Positions 1 through 11,000 of a stretch of DNA of 64,000 nt are shown piece by piece; position 1 is the first letter of the stretch; every line of letters starts with the position of its first letter. Made by a program: the position numbers and the translations under genes. Location of the stretch: positions 311,522 through 375,521 of the forward strand of contig NZ_JAQSCU010000013.1 of the NCBI RefSeq assembly GCF_029945535.1, read 5' to 3'. This DNA comes from Methylotenera sp. (GTDB lineage: Bacteria; Pseudomonadota; Gammaproteobacteria; Burkholderiales; Methylophilaceae). The notes below the pieces were generated by a model. It was not told where the DNA came from and ran no database searches. It was given only the letters and a program-made list of their open reading frames with translations.

Positions 1-1
1 A

Positions 2-2242
2 ACGTCTTTAGCTAATAAGAAAAATGATGCGCGTACCACTTTGTTAGCAGGTGGAGATGCTATTTCTGGTGTACAAAAAGCCATTAGCAATCACCGTCAA
101 TACAACGTTAAATTAGGCACTGATAGTGCTGAAAAAGCCGCTTCAATTAAAAACGCGACAGTGTTTGAGTCTTTAATCATGTCAAGCTTAGTTTTGTTAA
201 TAGTTGTTGTACTTGGCTTGTACATTACAAGAAGTTTAATGAAGCAGTTGGGTAATGACCCCGCGGATTTGGCTTTTTTAGCCAAGAATTTTGCGGATGG
301 TAATTTAACTCAAAAAATCATTGTGGCTGAAGATGATAAATCGAGCGTTGCTTACTCAATCAAGACATTACAAAAGACATTAGATGGCATTGTGCAATCA
401 TTGCAATATGTTAGCGCGCAGCATGATGCTGGCGATATTGATGTTGATGTAGACGTCAGTCGCTTTAAAGGTGGTTACGCAGATATGGCGGCTGGTGTGA
501 ACAAGATGGTGGCAGGTCACATTGATTTAAATAAAAAAGCAATGGCGGTTGTGAAAGCTTTTGGTGAGGGTAATTTTGATGCGCCATTAGAAAAATTTAC
601 AGGTAAGAAAGCTTTTATTAATGAAACGGTCGAGCAGGTTCGTAGCAACATTAAAAACTTTGTGGCTGAAATGAATAGCATGTCAGCTGCACATGATGCG
701 GGTGATATTGATGTAAGAATGCAAGAAGAGAAATTCATTGGTACTTATCGCGAAATGGCACAGGGCTTAAACGCCATGGTCAATGGTCATGTAGACATGA
801 ACACCAAAGCGATTGCGGTTGTACAAGGTTTTGGTGAAGGTAACTTTGAAGTTTCATTAGAAAAATTAGCCGGTAAAAAAGCATTTATTAATGATGCTAT
901 TGAAAGTACGCGCAGCAATATTAAAACGTTTGTGACTGATATGAATGCTATGTCGTCAGCACATGATGCTGGTGATACTGATATTCAAATGGACGAGGCT
1001 AAATTCAAAGGTACTTATAAAGCCATGGCGCATGGCTTAAACAGCATGGTTGCTGGTCATATTGATATGAATAAGAAAGCAATCGAAGTTGTAGAAGGAT
1101 TTGGTCATGGCAATTTTGAGTTGCAATTAGCGCAATTACCAGGCAAAAAAGCATTCATTAACAAGGCGATTGAGCAAGTGCGTAGCAATCTACTAGCGTT
1201 AAGTCGAGATGTGAATATGTTGTCTGAAGCTTCAGCAGATGGTCGAATAACTGAACGTGCTGATGCAACGCAACATCAGGGTGACTTCCGCAAAGTGATT
1301 GAAGGTTTTAACGCTACTTTAGAAACCATCGTCACCCCAATTATCGCGGTCAAAGAAGCCATAGAAACCATTACCACTGCAGCCAATGAAATTGCCACTG
1401 GTAACAATGACCTCTCACAACGTACCGAACAACAAGCCTCTAGCCTAGAAGAAACCGCGGCTAGTATGGAACAACTCGCCTCAACCGTTAAAAACAATGC
1501 AGAAAATGCCAAACAAGCCAATCAGCTAGCCGTCGCCGCATCAGGCGTCGCTGTAAAAGGTGGTGAAGTCGTAGGTCAAGTCGTCAGCACCATGAGCGCC
1601 ATCAACAGCAGTGCCAAAAAGATTGAAGACATCATCTCCGTCATTGACGGTATCGCCTTCCAAACCAACATCCTTGCACTCAATGCCGCTGTAGAAGCCG
1701 CCAGAGCAGGCGAACAAGGCCGAGGCTTTGCCGTAGTCGCAGGCGAAGTACGCAACCTAGCGCAACGCTCAGCCAGTGCAGCCAAAGAAATTAAAGAATT
1801 GATTTCAGACTCAGTCAGCAAAACCGCTGAAGGCACAGCACAAGTAGAACAAGCCGGTAAAACCATGCAAGAGATAGTCGCCTCTGTACAACGAGTGACA
1901 GACATAATGGGTGAAATTACAGCCGCCTCAAGCGAGCAAAGCGCAGGTATCGACCAAGTCAACGCCGCGGTCACCAGCATGGACGAAACCACCCAGCAAA
2001 ATGCCGCCTTAGTAGAACAAGCGGCAGCTGCAGCTGAAAGCCTAGTAGAACAAGCAATACAACTTGCCGATGTGGTCAGTGTGTTCAAACTGAATAATGG
2101 CAGTAGCTCAAGAGATAACCGACGTGCAGCGAATACCACGATGAGAGCGCCTGTCAAAAAGATTCACGCTGTAGCAAGCAGACCAGCCCCTAAAGCAGCG
2201 ACTAAAACAGGCACTGATGATAACGAGTGGGAAGAGTTTTAA
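2..2242 (+). CDS. Methyl-accepting chemotaxis protein with tandem HAMP-like repeats (5' end outside window)
   Basis: The frame is open from base 2, so the start lies upstream; a TTG at 41 is only an internal codon. What remains is the end of a periplasmic helix, one membrane segment (about residues 45-63 counted from the TTG), then three tandem copies of a roughly 91-residue unit containing [13 protein letters not shown] and FGEGNF-type motifs. These begin near bases 406, 679 and 952, a period of about 273 bp, and look like divergent poly-HAMP modules. The cytoplasmic signalling hairpin follows, with the conserved [20 protein letters not shown] core, and the protein ends in EWEEF, an xWxxF-type tether of the kind that binds CheR/CheB. 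Role: a membrane chemoreceptor signalling to CheA/CheW; the ligand is unknown. Codon use shifts to C-ending codons from about base 1320. A paralogue lies downstream. Confidence 0.9.
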   Translation, partial: TSLANKKNDARTTLLAGGDAISGVQKAISNHRQYNVKLGTDSAEKAASIKNATVFESLIMSSLVLLIVVVLGLYITRSLMKQLGNDPADLAFLAKNFADGNLTQKIIVAEDDKSSVAYSIKTLQKTLDGIVQSLQYVSAQHDAGDIDVDVDVSRFKGGYADMAAGVNKMVAGHIDLNKKAMAVVKAFGEGNFDAPLEKFTGKKAFINETVEQVRSNIKNFVAEMNSMSAAHDAGDIDVRMQEEKFIGTYREMAQGLNAMVNGHVDMNTKAIAVVQGFGEGNFEVSLEKLAGKKAFINDAIESTRSNIKTFVTDMNAMSSAHDAGDTDIQMDEAKFKGTYKAMAHGLNSMVAGHIDMNKKAIEVVEGFGHGNFELQLAQLPGKKAFINKAIEQVRSNLLALSRDVNMLSEASADGRITERADATQHQGDFRKVIEGFNATLETIVTPIIAVKEAIETITTAANEIATGNNDLSQRTEQQASSLEETAASMEQLASTVKNNAENAKQANQLAVAASGVAVKGGEVVGQVVSTMSAINSSAKKIEDIISVIDGIAFQTNILALNAAVEAARAGEQGRGFAVVAGEVRNLAQRSASAAKEIKELISDSVSKTAEGTAQVEQAGKTMQEIVASVQRVTDIMGEITAASSEQSAGIDQVNAAVTSMDETTQQNAALVEQAAAAAESLVEQAIQLADVVSVFKLNNGSSSRDNRRAANTTMRAPVKKIHAVASRPAPKAATKTGTDDNEWEEF

Positions 2243-2250
2243 GATGCACG

Positions 2251-2280
2251 CTGGCATTGTGAATTAGTTCGCAATGCCAG
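2251..2280. terminator. Hairpin after the first chemoreceptor gene
   Basis: Perfect 9-bp inverted repeat (2251-2259 with 2272-2280) nine bases after the stop codon. It has no T-tract, so intrinsic termination is doubtful; it could stabilise the mRNA 3' end. Confidence 0.4.
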
Positions 2281-2296
2281 TGAGTTCGTTAGAAAA

Positions 2297-2371
2297 GTAG
2301 CGTGGGTTCTTGAACCCACGCGTCACCTACCTTGAAATATTGAAGCACGTGGGGTTAAAACCCAAGACTAC
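2297..2371. repeat. REP/BIME-like pair of palindromes with GTAG heads
   Basis: A GTAG head is followed by a perfect 10-bp inverted repeat with TT loop (2300-2309 and 2312-2321). A second imperfect palindrome in opposite orientation ends in CTAC at 2371. The head-plus-palindrome layout matches REP sequences mobilised by RAYT transposases. A related single palindrome is at 11651. No RAYT gene is in the window. Confidence 0.65.
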
Positions 2372-2435
2372 AAAAGCTGGTAAGTGGTTTTGAGTAGTAA
2401 TACTAAATTTTCAGCATAAGTAATAGGTGGGTTAA

Positions 2436-2606
2436 ATGAAAAAAAATCCTAAAGAAAGCTTGATAGAAAAAAATGTGAGTGCTTTTAATGCTTCGCAACT
2501 CGCGTGGATATTACTCGGCACATGGTTGGTATACAGCACGTTGATGCTTTGGCACTTTCACGAACAGGTAAGTAAAAACGCATCAGTGTGCCAAGTAGCA
2601 CTTTGA
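2436..2606 (+). CDS. Small putative membrane protein (56 aa)
   Basis: ATG at 2436 with a purine-rich GGTGG a few bases upstream and TGA at 2604-2606. The product begins MKKNPKESLIEKN and carries one hydrophobic stretch (about residues 22-38, AWILLGTWLVYSTLML). It ends 29 bases before the second chemoreceptor gene, so the two may be co-transcribed. I do not recognise the family. It could be a small receptor-associated membrane protein or a non-functional ORF; support comes only from its start context, composition and position. Confidence 0.4.
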   Translation: MKKNPKESLIEKNVSAFNASQLAWILLGTWLVYSTLMLWHFHEQVSKNASVCQVAL

Positions 2607-2635
2607 TTTGATAATTTTTAGCTTAAGACATTGGA

Positions 2636-5161
2636 ATGAACATGAAAAATAATACGCTAGCACTAATAGATCCTCAGGCTGTAAAGGCTGATCGTTTGAT
2701 GGGATTAACTCTGGCATTACTGCTTTTGGTGAGCATGGGAATTGCCGCCGCCAATGGTACGTGGTTTGAGGCACTGGCTGTCGGGCTACCCGCGGCCATT
2801 TTGCCTTGGCTGTTAATTCGAATAATGCCGGGTAGCGTTCAAACGCGCATCAGTGTAGGTATTGCATTCATGGTGTTCTCTGCATTAGCTATTCAGCAGA
2901 CGCATGGCATGCTAGAGGCGCACTTTGCGATATTTATTTTGCTAGCATTCTTGCTCTATTATCGTGATTGGAAGCCAATTCTAGCGGCTGCGGTAGTCAT
3001 CGCCGTTCACCATGTCGCATTCAATTTTCTGCAGGCGGGTAATACAGGCTTCTATATTTTTGCGTTGGGCCCTAATCTTAACGTGTTGATTATTCATGCG
3101 CTATCTGTTGTTTTTGAAGCTGCATTGTTGATTCTAATGGCGATTAACCTTCGTAATGAAGCCAATATGATAGGTGGTGAGCCAAAAGTGGTGATGGAAA
3201 TGGCGCGCAGAGTGGCGAATGGTGATCTAACAGTACAAATACAAACTCAAGCTGGCGATACTGGTAGCGTCAACGTCGCGTTAAAAGAGATGGTGAATAA
3301 TTTAAGTGCTTTAGTGAATAACATGCAACATATGAGTGCTGAGCACGACAAAGGTCATATTGATGAAGTGGTTAATACCAGCGCATTTAGTGGCTCTTTT
3401 AAAGAGGTTGCTCAGGGCGTAAATGCAATGGTGGCTGGGCATATTGATTTAAATCGTCAAGCAATGTCGGTAGTCAAAGCTTTTGGTGAAGGTAATTTCG
3501 ATGCGCCATTAGCGCAGTTTTCAGGCAAACAGTCTTATATAAACGAGACTGTTGAGCAAGTGCGCAGCAACATTAAGAATTTTGTGGCTGACATGAATGT
3601 CATGGCTGTTGCGCATGATGCAGGTGATATTGATGTGAGGATGGAAGAAGAAAAATTCATCGGCACCTATCATGAGATGGCCAATGGTGTAAACGCGATG
3701 GTGGGTGGTCATGTGCAAGAAAAAGACCAAATGATTCAACTGATACGCGCACTTGGCGATGGTGATTTTGAAGTTAAATTGCAACAATTCCCTGGTAAAA
3801 AAGCCGAAATCAATAAAAACTTAGACAGGTTAAATGCCAAGCTTAAAGGCATTGTAGATTCAGTGAAATGGGTGACTGCTGAGCATGAACAAGGCAATAT
3901 CGACATGAGCTTGCACGCACATATGTTTAAAGGAGGCTTTAGTGAAATCGCCTCTTCTGTAAATAAAATTGTAGGTGGTCAATTAGAGTTGACTGAAAAA
4001 GCATTAGCTTGCGTTAAAGAGTTTGGTGAAGGGAATTTTGATGCACCGCTAGAAACTTTCCCAGGTAAAAAAGTCTTTGTTAACGAGGCAATTGAGCAAG
4101 TACGTACTAATCTGAAAGCCTTGAATGAGGATGCGCAAATGCTAGCAGATGCCGCACGTGAAGGTCGCGTGATGGTACGTGCTGACCTTGAAAAACACTC
4201 TGGCGATTATCGTAAAATTGTAGAAGGCATGAACGAAACATTAGAGATGATTGTTAAACCAATCGTCACGGTTAAACAATCTGCAGAAGCGATTAATACC
4301 GCGGCTAAAGAAATTGCACAAGGTAACGCAGATTTATCACGTCGTACGGAAGACCAAGCCGCTAGTTTAGAGCGCACTGCATCAAGTATGGATCAACTTT
4401 CATCTACCGTTAAACAGAATGCGGATAACGCCAAACAAGCGAATCAGTTGGCCATTGCAGCCTCTGGCGTGGCCGTTAAAGGTGGCGATGCCGTGGGCGA
4501 CGTGGTGAGTACGATGAGTGCGATTAACTCCAGCGCTAAAAAGATTGAAGATATTATTTCTGTGATTGACGGTATCGCTTTCCAAACCAATATTCTTGCA
4601 CTTAATGCCGCAGTTGAAGCGGCTAGGGCAGGTGAGCAAGGTCGCGGCTTTGCGGTAGTGGCAGCAGAAGTACGCAACTTGGCACAACGTTCTGCCAGTG
4701 CTGCAAAAGAGATTAAAGAGCTTATTTCAGATTCTGTGAGCAAAACGGCAGAAGGTACGAGACAAGTTGAAATGGCTGGCGAAACCATGCAAGAGATTGT
4801 TAGCTCAGTTAAACGCGTGACCGATATTATCGGTGAGATTGCCGCTGCTTCAACCGAGCAAAGCACAGGCATTGCACAGATTAATGAAGCGATTATGAAG
4901 ATGGACGATGTGACACAGCAAAATACCGCCTTGGTGGAGGAGGCAGCAGCAGCAGCTGAATCTCTCATGGAGCAGTCTGAAGAAATGACCGCGGTAGTGA
5001 GTGTGTTCCAGTTAGATAGCGGTACTCAAAAAACAGTACATAAAGGTTCTGCATCACCCAAAAGACACATCAGTAGTATTCAAACAAGGTCTGATAAAAA
5101 AGAATCTACAGTAAGAGCCGTCAAAACGGGTACGCATGACAGCGAGTGGGAAGAGTTTTAA
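2636..5161 (+). CDS. Methyl-accepting chemotaxis protein with multi-spanning N-terminus and tandem HAMP-like repeats
   Basis: The 841-residue product has an N-terminal membrane region of about six hydrophobic segments (residues 20-180) carrying His-rich motifs ([16 protein letters not shown]) instead of a periplasmic four-helix bundle. It may therefore sense through the membrane or a bound cofactor; this is inference. Next come a HAMP-type linker, three tandem 91-residue HAMP-like units related to those of the upstream paralogue, and a near-identical signalling hairpin ([20 protein letters not shown]). The C-terminus is SEWEEF, again an xWxxF CheR/CheB tether. Transcription probably ends at the hairpin at 5193-5217. 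ATG at 2636 is preceded by TTGGA; an ATG two codons later is also possible. Confidence 0.92.
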   Translation: MNMKNNTLALIDPQAVKADRLMGLTLALLLLVSMGIAAANGTWFEALAVGLPAAILPWLLIRIMPGSVQTRISVGIAFMVFSALAIQQTHGMLEAHFAIFILLAFLLYYRDWKPILAAAVVIAVHHVAFNFLQAGNTGFYIFALGPNLNVLIIHALSVVFEAALLILMAINLRNEANMIGGEPKVVMEMARRVANGDLTVQIQTQAGDTGSVNVALKEMVNNLSALVNNMQHMSAEHDKGHIDEVVNTSAFSGSFKEVAQGVNAMVAGHIDLNRQAMSVVKAFGEGNFDAPLAQFSGKQSYINETVEQVRSNIKNFVADMNVMAVAHDAGDIDVRMEEEKFIGTYHEMANGVNAMVGGHVQEKDQMIQLIRALGDGDFEVKLQQFPGKKAEINKNLDRLNAKLKGIVDSVKWVTAEHEQGNIDMSLHAHMFKGGFSEIASSVNKIVGGQLELTEKALACVKEFGEGNFDAPLETFPGKKVFVNEAIEQVRTNLKALNEDAQMLADAAREGRVMVRADLEKHSGDYRKIVEGMNETLEMIVKPIVTVKQSAEAINTAAKEIAQGNADLSRRTEDQAASLERTASSMDQLSSTVKQNADNAKQANQLAIAASGVAVKGGDAVGDVVSTMSAINSSAKKIEDIISVIDGIAFQTNILALNAAVEAARAGEQGRGFAVVAAEVRNLAQRSASAAKEIKELISDSVSKTAEGTRQVEMAGETMQEIVSSVKRVTDIIGEIAAASTEQSTGIAQINEAIMKMDDVTQQNTALVEEAAAAAESLMEQSEEMTAVVSVFQLDSGTQKTVHKGSASPKRHISSIQTRSDKKESTVRAVKTGTHDSEWEEF

Positions 5162-5192
5162 ATAAGAGTTTTATATTGATAACTAAGTAAAA

Positions 5193-5217
5193 AAGGTCGC
5201 AAATGCGACCTTTTTTT
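5193..5217 (+). terminator. Rho-independent terminator
   Basis: AAGGTCGC stem, AAAT loop, GCGACC stem, then seven Ts. It lies 31 bases after the stop of the chemoreceptor gene and before the AddB-like gene. Confidence 0.85.
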
Positions 5218-5273
5218 ATGAAATTTATCAAGATTTGCCGCTATGAATCTCGACTAAACGCTACAATCATGGC

Positions 5274-8075
5274 ATGCCTTTAACACCTCATACCATTACC
5301 ATCTGTGCGACTGCGCGTCTTGTTCGCGGTGTGCTTGCTCAGCACCAGCAACAACAGCTTAAAAGTGGTGCTACGCAGTGGCAGTCAGCACAAGCTTATA
5401 CGCTACAGCAGTGGTTAGATGAATTGATAAACCATGCAAGTTTACTGGGTTTTCTACCTAGCGACGCCTTACCCGCGCTGACATTGAGCACCATTGCAGA
5501 AACCTATTTGTGGGAGCAAGCCATTGAAACTTGTCTTGCTAAGCATGAAGCGGCCGCATTGTTTGATATACGCTCGATGGCAAAATCTGCGATTGAAGCG
5601 AATAATCTAATGCTCAATTGGCAACTACTTGAGGCTGATATTAATCATGATTTTATCACGCAAGAAACCCGCCAATTTTTGCGCTGGCGACATACGTTTG
5701 AGGATTTTTGTGCCAAGCAAAATGCTGTCGAATCTGCACGATTAACTTCATTACAGATAGCGTTATTTGCACAGTTTCAACAACAAATTATCCGTGAGTT
5801 AGCATTGCCAAAGCGCATTCAGCTAGCCGGTTTTGACCGCGTTACACCATTAGAGGCACGGTTATTTGATCTGCTAAAAAACTGTGGTGTACAAGTTGAA
5901 ATGATGGCAGTGAATACGCACAGCCATACTGAGATTAAACACTTTGCAGCGGTTGATGCGAATAGTGAATGTCGCGCTGCCGTGGCGTGGGCACAGCAAA
6001 AACTAGCAGAAAATCCTAAGGCGCAACTAGCGATTATTAGTCCCGCATTGGGCAGTATTCGCCGTGAATTGGCTGATTTACTCGATGATACATTTCACCC
6101 CGAAACTTTACATTCCAGCTTATATGAAACTCCACGCTGCTACGACTTTTCATTGGGTTTAGCGCTCACAGAATACGCTATCGTGCAAAGTGCATTGCAG
6201 CTTTTGAGGCTAGCTGCGAGCAAAGCAGATTTGATTTTTGATGAAGTCACACCACTTTTGCAAGATGTGTATTGGGGTAGTCAGCAAGAGTTAGATGCCA
6301 GAGCGCAGTTGGATGCGCACCTGCGCAGAAATATGAATGCTAGTTATCACTTAGAATCACTCATCAAGCAGGCAAGTAAACTGCTAACCAATGGCACGCC
6401 ATTAACTGAGCTGCTAGAAAACTTAACGCAAATTTCAAGATTTCAAAATCAGCAAAGCAAGCAACGCCAAGTACTATCAGCTTGGGTGGCGGCTTTTGTA
6501 CAATTATTAGACGAGTTGCATTGGGCAAAAACGCGTTCGCTTTCTAGCCATGAGTTTCAAACACAGCAAGCTTTTTTGAAGTGTTTAAAAGAGTTAAGTA
6601 GCTTAGATGCGATATTTGGCAATATTTCTGCAAGCGTTGCCGTGCAAAAAATCACTGAGCTTTGTAACGCCACTATGTTTCAGGCCGAAGCTAAAGGTGA
6701 TATTAGTATTCAAATTCTTGGGCTTTTAGAAACACCTGCTGTGCAATTAGATGCCGTTTGGGCGCTGAATATGAATGACCAGCATTGGCCGCCAGCGGTA
6801 AAACTCAATCCGCTGCTACCTGCCGATTTGCAAAGAAATCGCGGCACACCGAATGCCAGCGCTGCAGTACAAAGCCAATTTGCGTCATTGGTACATCAAC
6901 GTTTGATGACATGCGCACCAGAGGTGATTTTTTCATATGCAACAAAAGAAGATGAGCGAGAGTTGCGCCCATCGCCATTGTTGGAAATTCAAGCAGAATC
7001 AGCAGACATTGTAGGTCGGGCTTTAGCCCGTCATGTCGGGCTAAAGCCCGACCTACAAAATATGATACCCATTCAAACCCTTGCAGAGCGCTTAGCGCAG
7101 CCTGCAAGCTTAGAGCTGCTTGGTGATTTTATCGCCCCCGCAGTTTTGCCAGATGAAAGTGTGCGAGGCGGCGTAAATTTATTTGCCGCCCAAGCCAAAT
7201 GTCCAGCATGGGCTTTTTATCAATATCGGCTTGGTGCAGCAAAGCTGGAAACACCAGTGGATGGCTTAGATACAATGTCACGCGGTAGTTTACTGCATAA
7301 AGTACTACAACTTTTTTGGCTGGATTGCGAAACACTAAGCAATCTAAAAGCCTTATCTCAGCCCTTATTAAGCGAAAAAATCGATACGGCAATTGAAAAA
7401 AGCATACAAGCTTTGAGTGATGAGATTAGTTACCACATTCCACCACAAGTCTTACAAATTGAAAGAAATAGACTTCACCAGCTCATGCAAGCGTGGCTGG
7501 CATTAGAGTTAGAACGCGCAGATTTTGTAGTCGATGCATGTGAGAAAAAGTTTGAGTTAGATGTAGAAGGTTTAAAGCTTAATTTAAGCATAGACCGTAT
7601 TGATAAGCTCGCAGAAGGCGGATTAGTGGTCATTGACTACAAAACTAGTGCAGCAGTTAGCAATTCAAGCTGGGCTGAAGACCGCATCGCTGAACCGCAG
7701 TTGCCTATTTATGTCGTGCTGGCGCTCAAGTATGAGCAGGTTGTTGCAGTAAGTTTTGCCAAAGTACGTAGTGATGAAACCAAGTTTATAGGCTTGTCTG
7801 CTGAACAAGATGTGCTGCCCAAAGTGACTGCCTTAGGTAAAGTGCGAGAGAATTCAGCATTTTATGGCTTTGGTGATTGGGATGCTTTGTTAGAGCATTG
7901 GTACACAAGTTTGACTAATATCGCACAAGAAATCAAAGCAGGGATTGCAGAGGTGACCATGAGCAATGAAGCAGATTTGGTTTATTGCGATGTGAAGCCG
8001 CTGTTGCGCTTACCTGAACGTTTATTGCAATTTGAGCACATGCAAGTAGCGTTAAGAAATGGCGGTGATGCATGA
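5274..8075 (+). CDS. AddB-like DNA repair protein with PD-(D/E)XK nuclease domain
   Basis: The 933-residue product resembles the betaproteobacterial 'probable DNA repair protein' group related to AddB/RecC: a degenerate helicase-like body followed by a RecB-type nuclease. Nuclease signatures are SIDRID near residue 770 and VVIDYKTS near residues 785-792. A CPAWAFYQYRL motif precedes the nuclease domain; the full four-cysteine Fe-S arrangement of AddB was not seen. It overlaps the next gene by four bases (ATGA), so translation is probably coupled. Expected role: double-strand break end processing with the AddA-like helicase. Odd feature: a 48-nt REP palindrome (7010-7057) sits in frame and is read as VGRALARHVGLKPDLQ between the helicase-like and nuclease parts. 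Confidence 0.85.
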   Translation: MPLTPHTITICATARLVRGVLAQHQQQQLKSGATQWQSAQAYTLQQWLDELINHASLLGFLPSDALPALTLSTIAETYLWEQAIETCLAKHEAAALFDIRSMAKSAIEANNLMLNWQLLEADINHDFITQETRQFLRWRHTFEDFCAKQNAVESARLTSLQIALFAQFQQQIIRELALPKRIQLAGFDRVTPLEARLFDLLKNCGVQVEMMAVNTHSHTEIKHFAAVDANSECRAAVAWAQQKLAENPKAQLAIISPALGSIRRELADLLDDTFHPETLHSSLYETPRCYDFSLGLALTEYAIVQSALQLLRLAASKADLIFDEVTPLLQDVYWGSQQELDARAQLDAHLRRNMNASYHLESLIKQASKLLTNGTPLTELLENLTQISRFQNQQSKQRQVLSAWVAAFVQLLDELHWAKTRSLSSHEFQTQQAFLKCLKELSSLDAIFGNISASVAVQKITELCNATMFQAEAKGDISIQILGLLETPAVQLDAVWALNMNDQHWPPAVKLNPLLPADLQRNRGTPNASAAVQSQFASLVHQRLMTCAPEVIFSYATKEDERELRPSPLLEIQAESADIVGRALARHVGLKPDLQNMIPIQTLAERLAQPASLELLGDFIAPAVLPDESVRGGVNLFAAQAKCPAWAFYQYRLGAAKLETPVDGLDTMSRGSLLHKVLQLFWLDCETLSNLKALSQPLLSEKIDTAIEKSIQALSDEISYHIPPQVLQIERNRLHQLMQAWLALELERADFVVDACEKKFELDVEGLKLNLSIDRIDKLAEGGLVVIDYKTSAAVSNSSWAEDRIAEPQLPIYVVLALKYEQVVAVSFAKVRSDETKFIGLSAEQDVLPKVTALGKVRENSAFYGFGDWDALLEHWYTSLTNIAQEIKAGIAEVTMSNEADLVYCDVKPLLRLPERLLQFEHMQVALRNGGDA
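7010..7057. repeat. REP palindrome inserted in frame in the addB-like gene
   Basis: Perfect 21-bp inverted repeat (7010-7030 and 7037-7057) around a 6-nt loop, with a GTAG head. Its 48 nt equal exactly 16 codons, with no stop in the host frame. Being palindromic, it would encode a similar peptide on the opposite strand. Close relatives are at 10960-11070 (also in frame) and 25944-25991 (intergenic). Confidence 0.85.
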
Positions 8076-11000
8076 TGCTAGCTGTAAAAGCTCCAGATTT
8101 AAGCGCTTTAGATTTAAATGAAATGGACACTTTAAACCGTGTTCGTGCATTAGAACTCGCTTCTTTTATTGTCGAAGCACCTGCTGGTGCAGGCAAAACT
8201 GAGTTGCTCACGCAGCGTTATTTGAAATTACTGGCTACCGTTAACGAGCCAGAAGAAATCATCGCGCTGACCTTTACCAATAAAGCGGCGGCTGAAATGC
8301 GTAACCGTATTTTGCTCAGCCTAGAAAATGCGCAAAATCAAACGGTTGAAGCCGCAGCCCACAAATTAAAAACACGTGAATTAGCCAATGCTGCGTTATT
8401 ACAATCCAATGCAAAGTCATGGGATATTATTAACCAGCCAAGCAGGCTGCGCATTTTAACCATAGACGCTTTGTGCAGCAGCTTAACGCGGCAAATGCCG
8501 TTGCTCAGTAAGTTTGGCGGTCAACCTGCCGTGAGTGACGATATTGATAGCCACTACATAGAAGCGTCACGACGTGCGATAGCCCATATCGTGCATGAAA
8601 CTAAGCCAGATGATACGGTCACCATTGCTTTAAGCTACTTAGATAACAATAGTGAAAAGCTCGCTGAGTTGCTGGCAAAAATGTTGGCAAGACGCGATCA
8701 ATGGCTGCCACATGCGGTTGATTTGCATAGCAAAGACATTGAAGAAGTTTCTCAGAATACAACAGTTGCGCTGCAACATTTAATTGCTGAGAACTTACAA
8801 GCGGTGCTCAATACCTTAACATCTAGAGTGCAAAGGTTATTCATGCCGATTGCCAGATACGCTGCGAGTAATTTAGAGCCAGATGCTGAAATTGCACCTT
8901 TGCGAGATTGGCAGCAACCACTCACCGCAGAGGCTGAATGCTTACCAGAATGGCAAGCACTGGCGAATTTTCTTGTCACCAAGTCTGAGCGAACGTTTCG
9001 CAAGAGCCTGAATAAAAACATGGGTTTTCCAGCGACGCCTGAAGGTAAGACTTACAAAGAGGCTTACTCTGAAATAGTGAATAGTTTAGAAAGTAGCCTA
9101 GTTATTGCAAGCGTGCTCGATTTGCCTGCTTTAGTCAATATTGCTGAGAATCAAGAGATTATTAAAGCGCTCACAAGATTACTGATATTGGCTGAGCGGC
9201 ATTTATGGATAGCCTTTCAGGCGGCTGGCGAAGTGGATTTCGTTGCCATTGCGCAAAGTGCACAACTGGCGCTAGAAAACGAGCAGGGCGCGACTGATTT
9301 AGCGCTTAAACTTGACTATAAAATCTCACATTTGTTAATCGATGAGTTTCAAGATACCAGCCCAGTACAAACGCGTTTAATCGAAAAACTTATCGAGGGC
9401 TGGCAGAGCCAAGATTCAGAATCTGGTGATGGGCGCACGCTATTTTGCGTAGGCGACCCTATGCAGTCCATCTACCGTTTTCGTAAGGCAGATGTGAGCT
9501 TGTTTCTGCAAGCTAGCGAGTTTGGTATCGGTCATTTGCCGCTGACACGATTGCAACTAAGCCGTAATAATCGCTCGCACCCTGCCGTAGTTGATTGGAT
9601 TAATAATGCATTTAAGCAGATTTTTCCTGCGAACGATAATATCAACCAAGGTGCCATTAGCTACAGAAAGTTTACAGCTACGCGACCCACTATAGTGGGC
9701 GAGGGCGTGACTTTACATCCGTTGATTTTAGAGGAGGCAGGTCAAGAGGATAGCCCAAAAGCTGACCTTAAGCAGATTGAAGCGAGCTATGTGGCGGATT
9801 TAATCGTCAAACTTCGTTCTGAGAATAGCGCTAATCATAATATTGCCGTTTTAGTCAGAAGTCGCAGCCATTTAAAAGAGCTTGTTTCTGAAATTAGACG
9901 TAATCACCCAGCACTGAAATTTCAAGCAGTTGAGATTGAACACCTGAATGAACGGCAAACCGTGCAAGATGCATTGTCCTTAGTCTGCGCACTGCATCAT
10001 CGTGCCGATAGAACGCACTGGCTCAATGTGTTACGCGCGCCTTGGTGTGGATTAACGTTAGCGGATTTGCATGCGCTGGCAGGGGATAACCATCGTGCGA
10101 CTATCTGGCAATTAATGCAGGATAAGGCGAGATTAAGCCGCTTGAGTGAAGATGGTCAATTACGCTTAGCGCACGTTAATGCCGTGTTAACCGCTGCATT
10201 TAATGGGCAAGGTCGCATGCCGTTACGTCGTTGGTTAGAAAGTACCTGGCTGCAATTAGGCGGCGGCAAATGCTTGGTCGATGCGGGTGATAACCGTGAT
10301 GTGCAGGTGTTCTTTGATTTGGTCGAAAAAACCGGTCGTAGCGGGCATTTAGATATTGCCTCACTAGAATTAGGAATGCAAAAGCTTTACGCAAAGCCAG
10401 ATATTGAAGCTGATGGCAGTGTGCAGTTTTTAACGATTCATAAATCAAAAGGTTTGGAGTTTGATGCTGTGATATTGCCAGCGTTAAATCGTCAACCTAG
10501 AAACGGCGATAATGAGTTGGTGCTATGGCAAGAAGTGATGGTGGATAACCATTTACACTTAATTGTTGCGCCATTAAAAAGTAAAGCTGTTGCTAAAAGT
10601 AATACTAAAAATAATACAGGCGCTGACGTATATGATTTTCTTAAAAATCTAGAAAAAACGCGCGCAGATAATGAGCTGGTACGCTTGCTGTATGTAGCTG
10701 CAACGCGTGCGCATAGGCAGCTACATTTGATTGCTAGCTTACAAGCCAATAAAGAAGGTGAAGTTAAACCTACAGCAAATTCCTTGCTACAAGCATTATG
10801 GCCTGCGGTAGAGGCAGATTTTGCCCAAGCGATACCTATTACGCAAAATGTTAATGCATCTGCAACGCTAGATATAAATCAATTCAAACCGCAATTACAA
10901 CGCTTGCCTAGTGAACATTTTATACAGATTTCCAACTCAACTCTTACTGGTGATGATATTGTAGGTCGGGGTTTCACTCAGAATAAGGAGTTTGATTTTG

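Noticed and set aside
2583-2774. Minus-strand ORF over the start of the second chemoreceptor
   Set aside because: Overlaps a clear coding region in another frame and has no recognisable features.
6805-7107. Minus-strand ORF containing the same VGRALARH-type peptide
   Set aside because: Results only from the REP palindrome reading similarly on both strands.
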